From Dehalococcoidia bacterium UBA6627 (lineage in GTDB: Bacteria; Chloroflexota; Dehalococcoidia; UBA2979): a DNA stretch of 29,457 bases. Positions within the stretch are counted from its first letter, which is position 1; every line of letters begins with the position of its first letter. The notes beneath the pieces were generated by a model. It was not told the DNA's origin and searched no databases. It worked only from the letters and a program-made list of their open reading frames with translations. The position numbers were made by a program, and so were the translations under genes. Shown here piece after piece: positions 24,413-29,457 of the stretch. Where the stretch lies: contig DKLZ01000070.1 of NCBI GenBank assembly GCA_002455955.1, positions 1-29,457 of the forward strand. Direction: 5' to 3'.

Positions 24413-25579
24413 ATGCCTGTTCCTATCGCTGCTTTTGAACGGCTCGGTACAGAGACCGCTTTTGAAATTCTCGCTCGTGCGAACAAGCTTGCAGCTGAAG
24501 GCAAAGACATTATTAACCTCGGTATTGGTCAGCCAGACTTTCGCACCCCAGACCATATAGTCGAGGCCGCAAAAGCCGCTCTCGATCGTGGAGAGCATGG
24601 TTATACCCCGGCTGCCGGGATACCTCCTCTTCGTGAAGCAGTAGCGCGAGATCTGAAACGTCGACATGGCGCTGAAGTTGATCCCGATACCGTGCTGATC
24701 ACTCCTGGTGCAAAGCCGGTCATGTACTTTGCCATGATGCTTTTTGGCCAACCCGGCGTTGAGATCATGTATCCAAACCCTGGCTTCCCTATTTATGAGT
24801 CGATGATTGCATTCACTGGAGCGCAGCCCGTTCCGATAGAGCTTCACGAGTCGACTGGTTTTTCCTTTAGCGCAGATGAAGTGCTTGCCAAGGTCAATGA
24901 ACGTACCCGATTGATTATCCTCAACAGCCCCAGTAATCCGACAGGCGGTGTGGTTCCAGCCACTGAGCTCGATAAGCTTGTTGCCGGACTCGCAGATTTT
25001 CCCGAGGCTGCAATTCTCAGTGATGAGGTTTATAGCTGGATTCTCTATGGCGGTCGCGAACACGTAACTTTGCTCAATTACCCCGACATTAGAGATCGTT
25101 TGATCCTCATTGAAGGTTGGAGCAAGACATATGCTATGACCGGTTGGCGTATTGGTTATGGCATTTTCCCGCCCGATTTGCTTCCTCATGCTGAGCGTCT
25201 CGCGGTGAACTCTTACTCTTGCGTAAATGCTGCTACGCAACATGCGGCGATAGCAGCTCTGTCGGGCACCGATGACGATATTCACCACATGGTTCGTGCT
25301 TTCAACGAACGACGTGAGCTGATCGTGCGTGAACTCAATACGGTTGCTGGGTTCCGTTGTGGTGATCCAGGAGGAGCATTCTATGTCTTCCCCAACATTG
25401 AGGAGACAGGTATGGATTCGCAGACACTTCAGAAGAAACTTCTTGAAGAGTGTGGTGTCGCTGTCGTACCTGGAACTAGCTTCGGGGCGCTGGGTGAAGG
25501 CTATCTTCGCATATCGTATGCTGCGAGTTCAGACGACATTACCAATGCAGTCTCGAGAATGAGGAACCTGCTCAACTAA
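24413..25579 (+). CDS. Class I/II PLP-dependent aminotransferase
   Basis: A 388-residue fold-type I aminotransferase. 'DIINLGIGQPDFRTPDHIVEAA' and 'GYTPAAGIPPLREAVA' are the N-terminal signature, Asn175 lies in 'NSPSNPTGG', Asp204 and Tyr207 in 'ILSDEVYSWI', and the Schiff-base Lys238 in 'EGWSKTYAMTGWRIGYG'. 'YLRISYA' supplies the substrate carboxylate Arg. It moves an amino group between an amino acid and a 2-oxo acid; the subgroup resembles aspartate/alanine-type enzymes. Ribosome site GAGAGGA is 10 bases before the ATG. It lies 104 bases after coaE, with a small CTCGC/GCGAG hairpin (24354-24367) in the gap. Confidence 0.92.
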   Translation: MPVPIAAFERLGTETAFEILARANKLAAEGKDIINLGIGQPDFRTPDHIVEAAKAALDRGEHGYTPAAGIPPLREAVARDLKRRHGAEVDPDTVLITPGAKPVMYFAMMLFGQPGVEIMYPNPGFPIYESMIAFTGAQPVPIELHESTGFSFSADEVLAKVNERTRLIILNSPSNPTGGVVPATELDKLVAGLADFPEAAILSDEVYSWILYGGREHVTLLNYPDIRDRLILIEGWSKTYAMTGWRIGYGIFPPDLLPHAERLAVNSYSCVNAATQHAAIAALSGTDDDIHHMVRAFNERRELIVRELNTVAGFRCGDPGGAFYVFPNIEETGMDSQTLQKKLLEECGVAVVPGTSFGALGEGYLRISYAASSDDITNAVSRMRNLLN

Positions 25580-25590
25580 TCCCTTATCTA

Positions 25591-25633
25591 GATAGCTATT
25601 GAGAGGGACTTGCCACGTCTGCTCCCTGCTATC
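25591..25633. terminator. Two-part inverted repeat between convergent genes, possible bidirectional terminator
   Basis: GATAGC (25591-25596) pairs with GCTATC (25628-25633), and AGGGA (25604-25608) pairs with TCCCT (25623-25627). The two stems stack on the right side with a 7-base bulge on the left and a 14-base loop. It sits between the aminotransferase stop (25579) and the MFS stop (25642), the place for a shared terminator. There is no T-run, so intrinsic termination is unproven. Confidence 0.4.
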
Positions 25634-25641
25634 ACAGGCGG

Positions 25642-26892
25642 CTAAGCGTTAGTTGTTTTACCACGAGGTGCAAACCAGGAAAGCAGGGTTCCAGCTGCGG
25701 CGAGGCAGCCAACAAAGATCACTACACCATCGAATCCGGAAGCAGTGTTGATTACACCTGCAACCACTGGTGCTGCTGCTCCAATTAACGCGCCGCCAGC
25801 GAACAATGCTGCGACTGCAGTACCTTCGGAACCGACTTCAGTTGCGTCCATCGCTGCTGCCAGGATTACCGGCATGATCGAGAAGATGAATACGCCAAGA
25901 AGGACGGTATTCATTGTGAGCATCCAACCGTCTTCAGCCCAAAGAAACGCTAGAACAAACAGCCCGATGGCTCCCATGCTAAATGTAGAGACGATCCGCC
26001 GTCCAAATCGGTCTGATAACACTCCGAGTACTGGCGTTGAAGCTATTCCCGCGAGCGTTAGCAGAGAGATGTGGATACCGATATTGAGCTCACTATAGTT
26101 CAACTCTTCAGCCATATAGATCACGAGAAACAGTTGGATTGAGTTATGCGCCGCCCCACGAATCGCATGCAGTACTGCCTGAGACAGTACCGCCGGGCTC
26201 TGAATTAGGTGCCGAGATGATTCGAGATAGTTACGTAGAGATGTACTCGATTTCGAAGGAGCGCCGCCGTGGAACCGGGTAGCGATCACGGCTAGTGTTG
26301 CTAGAGCTGGTATCACCAAAAGCAGCGCTACGGTCCGCCAGCTTAAACCTGCCCATTCCATTCCCAGAAAGCTGATGCCTCCTAAGAGGAGGCCAATCAC
26401 GGCAGGTGCGGTCGTGTTTCCGATCTGTGCACCGGTCGAATGTGCCGCCATAGCGAAACCCACACGTTCCGGATAGCGCACTGCTAATTCTGAAAATGCA
26501 GGTGCGTGCCACAGTGATGTTCCGGCACCGATTACCATTAATGCGAGTAGCGTTAACCAGTACCACGATGACAGCCCGATCATTAGGTAGGAGGCGCCGA
26601 CGAGTCCCATTGAGATCATCAGTAGTAATGGCACACGGTGTCGATACATGTCGGTCAACAAGCCAGCCGGAACATTCGCTAATCCGGACGCCGCATCTCG
26701 AGCTCCGAACATTGCACCAATTGCAACGTCCGACAGTGCTAGTGTCGTTCTTATTTCAGGTACGAGGATCAGCACTGCACCCTGTCCGAAGTGCTTGACA
26801 CCGTGTCCTGCTGATATTCCATATAGCAGCCAGCGACTCTGTTTGTAGTGATGACGTGATTCTGACACTTCTGTTTCAGCTGAGTCTGCCAT
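25642..26892 (-). CDS. MFS transporter (fosmidomycin-resistance-like)
   Basis: A 416-residue protein with about 12 membrane helices. The N-terminus 'LLYGISAGHGVKHFGQGAVLILVPEIR' includes a His-rich first helix, and 'GLLTDMYRHRVPLLL' is the MFS loop motif. 'GAGTSLWHAPAFSELAVRYPERVGFAMAAHSTGAQIGN' resembles the Fsr group, and 'GVLSDRFGRRIVS' is the second-half loop motif. The group exports drugs and small anionic compounds. It is preceded by AAGGA 7 bases before the ATG. The upstream PEP mutase-family gene is 166 bases away, with an AGAGG/CCTCT hairpin flanked by T6 runs between them. Confidence 0.85.
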   Translation of the reverse strand: MADSAETEVSESRHHYKQSRWLLYGISAGHGVKHFGQGAVLILVPEIRTTLALSDVAIGAMFGARDAASGLANVPAGLLTDMYRHRVPLLLMISMGLVGASYLMIGLSSWYWLTLLALMVIGAGTSLWHAPAFSELAVRYPERVGFAMAAHSTGAQIGNTTAPAVIGLLLGGISFLGMEWAGLSWRTVALLLVIPALATLAVIATRFHGGAPSKSSTSLRNYLESSRHLIQSPAVLSQAVLHAIRGAAHNSIQLFLVIYMAEELNYSELNIGIHISLLTLAGIASTPVLGVLSDRFGRRIVSTFSMGAIGLFVLAFLWAEDGWMLTMNTVLLGVFIFSIMPVILAAAMDATEVGSEGTAVAALFAGGALIGAAAPVVAGVINTASGFDGVVIFVGCLAAAGTLLSWFAPRGKTTNA

Positions 26893-27058
26893 TGCCCAGT
26901 CCTTGTGTTGCTCGTGATGCTGCTTGAAGCTTATCCATGAGCATCTCTTACTTTTTTACTGAGAGGCAGTACCTCTGGTCTGATGTTTTTTGGCTTCATT
27001 TCAACTTGTAATTGCTCTGAAACTTGGTAGTTAGAGTTCAATTTGAGATGTAGGTCTA

Positions 27059-27928
27059 TCACGAGTTGCTGTGTTCGACGGTGGCTCGCTCAATTTCTAG
27101 CAAATGGTCGATTCCGACAGCATCGTTTAACTGGTCTGTGAGTTCGCGAGCTTCGTCCGCTGTCAAGGCTGTACTGCTCAGGTCATCTGCGGTTGATTCG
27201 TAGAGCTCTTTCCAGGCACGAAATGAGACAAGCATTGGTTTCGCCGCATCGATCAATAGTTTGAAGCCCAATTCACCCAACTGCGCTTTTGTCATCTCAA
27301 AGATGCTTATCCCTTCTGCAGGTACGAGTATCTGGAACGGTCCATCCAAGCGGTCAGCGATAGCACGGATGTCCGTTTGATTACGTGGTCCGAGCATCAG
27401 GAGATCGGCACCTGCATCCTTATAGGTTGCAGCACGCTCGATGGCGTCCTCGAAATCCGTCGATCGGATTCCGTTGGTTCTCGCGATAATGAGGAACTCT
27501 TCAGATCGCCTTGCGGCGCAGGCTTCCCGGATCTTTGCTGCCATCAACTGAGTCGGGATCATGTGTTCGATTCCTACATGATGATGTGCTCTCTTCGGGA
27601 CTAGTTGGTCTTCGATCTCGATCGCCGAAAATCCAGATGCTTCAGCCATGGTGATCGTCCGATGCATATGCATCGGATCACCGAAGCCAGTGGCACCATC
27701 GAGGATTAGAGGTAGGTCACTGATTGTTCGAATATCGATTCCAGCTTGAACTAATTCGCTGATGTTTAAATTTGCTTCGAGTACGACCTTTGAATATCCG
27801 AGCATTCCACCTCCGAGGTAGAGTGCCTCAAAACCAGCACGTTCGGCTAATCGAGCCATGAGAGGATTCGAGACCAGAGTCGCCACTACCGGATCGGGCT
27901 GTTCGATCATCCTGCGTAATGAGTTCAT
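27059..27928 (-). CDS. Isocitrate lyase/PEP mutase superfamily protein with atypical active site
   Basis: A 289-residue TIM-barrel protein. 'FEALYLGGGMLGYSKV' and 'LPLILDGATGFGDP' (metal-site strand), 'AIEIEDQLVPKR' and 'LIIARTNGI' are the family landmarks. Two residues are unusual. The DxD metal motif reads Asp77-Gly-Ala79, so the second Asp is missing. The KKCGH loop of lyases is 'KRAHHH' (112-117), with the catalytic Cys replaced by Ala114. Asp77 and Glu106 remain, so Mg2+ binding is possible. It is therefore unlikely to be an isocitrate or methylisocitrate lyase; a C-C or P-C bond enzyme of another branch (oxaloacetate decarboxylase-like) fits better. A GGAGGG site precedes the ATG, which overlaps a 56-residue upstream ORF. 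Confidence 0.85.
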   Translation of the reverse strand: MNSLRRMIEQPDPVVATLVSNPLMARLAERAGFEALYLGGGMLGYSKVVLEANLNISELVQAGIDIRTISDLPLILDGATGFGDPMHMHRTITMAEASGFSAIEIEDQLVPKRAHHHVGIEHMIPTQLMAAKIREACAARRSEEFLIIARTNGIRSTDFEDAIERAATYKDAGADLLMLGPRNQTDIRAIADRLDGPFQILVPAEGISIFEMTKAQLGELGFKLLIDAAKPMLVSFRAWKELYESTADDLSSTALTADEARELTDQLNDAVGIDHLLEIERATVEHSNS

Positions 27929-28095
27929 CGGTCGTCCCTCCGACTATTGTGAAGATAAGCGTTTGTTAGTGCCTGCGTCTGTTCGGGACGAGAGCGCGCA
28001 GCATACGTCAGAGCGTTTGATGATGTAATCGCGCTGGCTACGTGTTGTAATTCACGGATAATGGTCCATTCTTTCGGTGCAGTAGTATTTGGCAT
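27925..28095 (-). CDS. Possible small protein (56 residues), coupled to the PEP mutase-family gene
   Basis: An open frame runs from ATG at 28095 to TGA at 27925-27927, which overlaps the next ATG (ATGA). It reads 'MPNTTAPKEWTIIRELQHVA', then 'SAITSSNALTYAARSRPEQT' and 'QALTNAYLHNSRRDDR'. It is helix-rich and basic at the end, and I do not recognise it. There is no ribosome site, but TATACA lies 6 bases before the ATG, where a -10 element would be for a leaderless message. The stop-start overlap supports a real gene; its short length and lack of known family keep confidence low. It fills most of what would otherwise be a 213-base empty gap. Confidence 0.42.
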   Translation of the reverse strand: MPNTTAPKEWTIIRELQHVASAITSSNALTYAARSRPEQTQALTNAYLHNSRRDDR

Positions 28096-28141
28096 GGTCA
28101 GTGTATAAGCACGACATCGGGAGATGTTCGAGGAGACGAAG

Positions 28142-29425
28142 ATGAAGTTTGGTCTATTTTACGAGTTGCAGTTGCCACGACCACTCGATGCTGAAACTTG
28201 GGATCCTGATGCCGAGACACGCCTTTTTGAAGAGATGTTCGAACAGGTGGAATTAGCTGATCGTCTCGGTTACGACTATGTCTTCTTTGTCGAGCATCAC
28301 TTTCTCGAGGAGTATGCCCATTCCACGTCGCCGGAAATCATGTTGGCTGGATTGGCTAGGACGACGAAACAAATCCGCCTTGGGCATGGTGTAGTACAGA
28401 TGCCACCCGCTATTAACCATCCAGCGCGAGTTGCGGAGCGTATCTCTTCTCTCGATGTGATCAGTGGTGGTCGTGTGGAATTCGGAACAGGTGAAGGCAC
28501 TTCGATGGCTGAACTGGGAGGCTTTCGTGTAGAGCGGTCTCTTAAGAAGTCGATGTGGGAAGAGGGGACACGCGAATGTGTAAGGATGATGTCTTCGACA
28601 CCATACGCTGGTTATGACGGCGAGCATTTCTCCATGCCAGCACGCAATGTGATTCCTAAGCCAATGCAGAAGCCGCATCCACCTCTTTGGGTCGCTGCGT
28701 CTCGTCGTGAGACTACTCTCCTCGCGGCTCGTTTTGGTATCGGTAGTTTGGGCTTTGGATTCGAGACTCCTGAAGAGACGGCTATTCGTGTTGAGGAATA
28801 TTATCGGCTTATTCGCGAAGAATGTTTTCCGATCGGCGAGGCGATCAACCCTGGGTTGCTCGTCCTTAATCAGTTCATGTCCGCAAAGACCGACGAGGAG
28901 GCTGTCCGACGTAGTGCGAATGGACCAGGCTTCTTCAGTTACTCGCTTGGATACTATTCAACGACCCGCGGTACGCAGCGAGCTGAGAGTGGCGCTCGAT
29001 TAATCGATGAGCATCAGCCTGGAATCACCAATATCCACCGAGTCTTCGATTCACTGCCTCAGGAGCAGAAGGATGGGCGCACTCAACTCCGAGAAGCAAA
29101 ACTAATGACCGAGCAACAGATCGCCAAGTCTGAACCAGAAGAGGAAATGTCACGAGCACTGTTTCGTGCAGCTCGCAGCGGTTCGGCTATTGGAGCACCC
29201 GATAGCATTCGAAAGAACATCAAGCGTTACGAAGACGCACATACAGACATTATGGTTTTCAATGCGCAATGTGGTGCTCGCAAACACGAGCACATTATGG
29301 AAGCGATCGAGTTATTCGGGACACAGGTGTTACCTGAGTTTGCCGAACGCCATGAGAAGGAGCATCTTCCATGGCGAGAGCGGCAGCTCGAAGGTGTGCC
29401 TTACCCGATCAATTCCTCTATTTAG
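28142..29425 (+). CDS. LLM class flavin-dependent oxidoreductase, bacterial luciferase alpha-like
   Basis: A 427-residue protein that is the most luciferase-like in the window. 'MKFGLFYELQLPRP' is strand 1, 'VFFVEHHFLEEYAHSTSPEIMLAGLARTT' carries the EHH signature, 'IRLGHGVVQMPPAINHPARVAERISSLD' and 'GGRVEFGTGEG' complete the FMN-side loops, and 'PPLWVAASRRETTLLAARFG' is a later strand. The long insert after about residue 240 and the C-terminal 'LPWRERQLEGVPYP' are as in the large LLM group. An upstream ATG at 28124 is in frame; I chose 28142 because GAGGAG lies 6 bases upstream and homology begins there. It is divergent from the PEP mutase-family unit and followed 21 bases later by another start. 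Confidence 0.9.
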   Translation: MKFGLFYELQLPRPLDAETWDPDAETRLFEEMFEQVELADRLGYDYVFFVEHHFLEEYAHSTSPEIMLAGLARTTKQIRLGHGVVQMPPAINHPARVAERISSLDVISGGRVEFGTGEGTSMAELGGFRVERSLKKSMWEEGTRECVRMMSSTPYAGYDGEHFSMPARNVIPKPMQKPHPPLWVAASRRETTLLAARFGIGSLGFGFETPEETAIRVEEYYRLIREECFPIGEAINPGLLVLNQFMSAKTDEEAVRRSANGPGFFSYSLGYYSTTRGTQRAESGARLIDEHQPGITNIHRVFDSLPQEQKDGRTQLREAKLMTEQQIAKSEPEEEMSRALFRAARSGSAIGAPDSIRKNIKRYEDAHTDIMVFNAQCGARKHEHIMEAIELFGTQVLPEFAERHEKEHLPWRERQLEGVPYPINSSI

Positions 29426-29446
29426 ATCTCAATCGGAGGCGGACGA

Positions 29447-29457
29447 ATGGCTCGATA
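29447..29457 (+). CDS. Start of next gene, truncated by window end
   Basis: ATG at 29447 follows a strong GGAGGCGGA ribosome site with only 21 bases after the LLM stop, so an operon continues. Only Met-Ala-Arg can be read. No function can be assigned. Confidence 0.5.

Noticed and set aside
24377..25288. 303-codon open frame on the minus strand
   Set aside because: It is antisense to the aminotransferase, which has all PLP motifs; the long frame is a by-product of its codon use.
26962..26976. AGAGG/CCTCT hairpin as terminator of the PEP mutase-family gene
   Set aside because: For the minus-strand message the flanking runs are A, not U; the T-runs are on the plus strand, where no gene ends.

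Overview
This window looks like a chromosomal stretch from a free-living, metabolically versatile bacterium. It has no phage, transposon, CRISPR, rRNA or tRNA genes. Four flavin/F420-type luciferase-like monooxygenases (LLM) lie in 29 kb, with LUD-domain lactate utilisation genes, a thiolase-like/DUF35 pair, an amidase, COG3618-type amidohydrolase, three MFS exporters or carriers, and an isocitrate lyase/PEP mutase paralogue. This gene content resembles uncultured marine Chloroflexota of the SAR202 type, and an actinobacterial lineage is the alternative. The assignment is an inference from gene content only. TGA is a normal stop in several genes (for example lutC and the DUF2157 gene, both in ATGA overlaps), so the code is standard.

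Layout. 1-3402 (+): the 3' part of an LLM gene, lutC, and an unusual LutB-LutA fusion, closely spaced. 3537-5765 (+): a second LLM (TIGR03617-like) and a metal-dependent amidohydrolase. 5838-7591 (+): a DUF2157/GDYXXLXY membrane pair. 7602-9247: two VOC proteins flanking crcB. 9418-12797 (+): a probable operon of a split ThDP decarboxylase (ComD/ComE-like), an LLM and an MFS carrier, preceded by a compound inverted repeat. 12942-16632 (+): nitroreductase, SDR, D-2-hydroxyacid dehydrogenase and a GrdB-like gene interrupted by one in-frame TGA. 16636-18049 (-): cupin, metallophosphoesterase, cupin. 18345-19991 (+): thiolase-like protein plus its DUF35 partner. 20021-23477 (-): HAD, MFS, amidase and a small AtzG-like protein. 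23622-25579 (+): coaE and a class I aminotransferase. 25642-28095 (-): MFS, isocitrate lyase/PEP mutase family protein and a previously hidden 56-codon ORF. 28142-end (+): a fourth LLM and the start of another gene.

The most notable signals are two in-frame TGA codons that appear to be read through. In the GrdB-like gene (TGA at 16240) the restored motif is UxxCxxT, the selenocysteine motif of that family. In the thiolase-like gene (TGA at 19470) the frame continues for 18 codons matching the end of the thiolase fold (GG...TLVLG), and a bulged hairpin sits directly downstream. Together they suggest a selenocysteine-using organism, with the thiolase-like case the more novel and less certain of the two. 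No sel genes are in the window.

The genes read as accessory catabolism: flavin monooxygenases, ThDP decarboxylase, dehydrogenases and hydrolases with dedicated carriers. An organosulfonate or 2-oxo acid route for the 9.4-12.8 kb operon is plausible but unproven.
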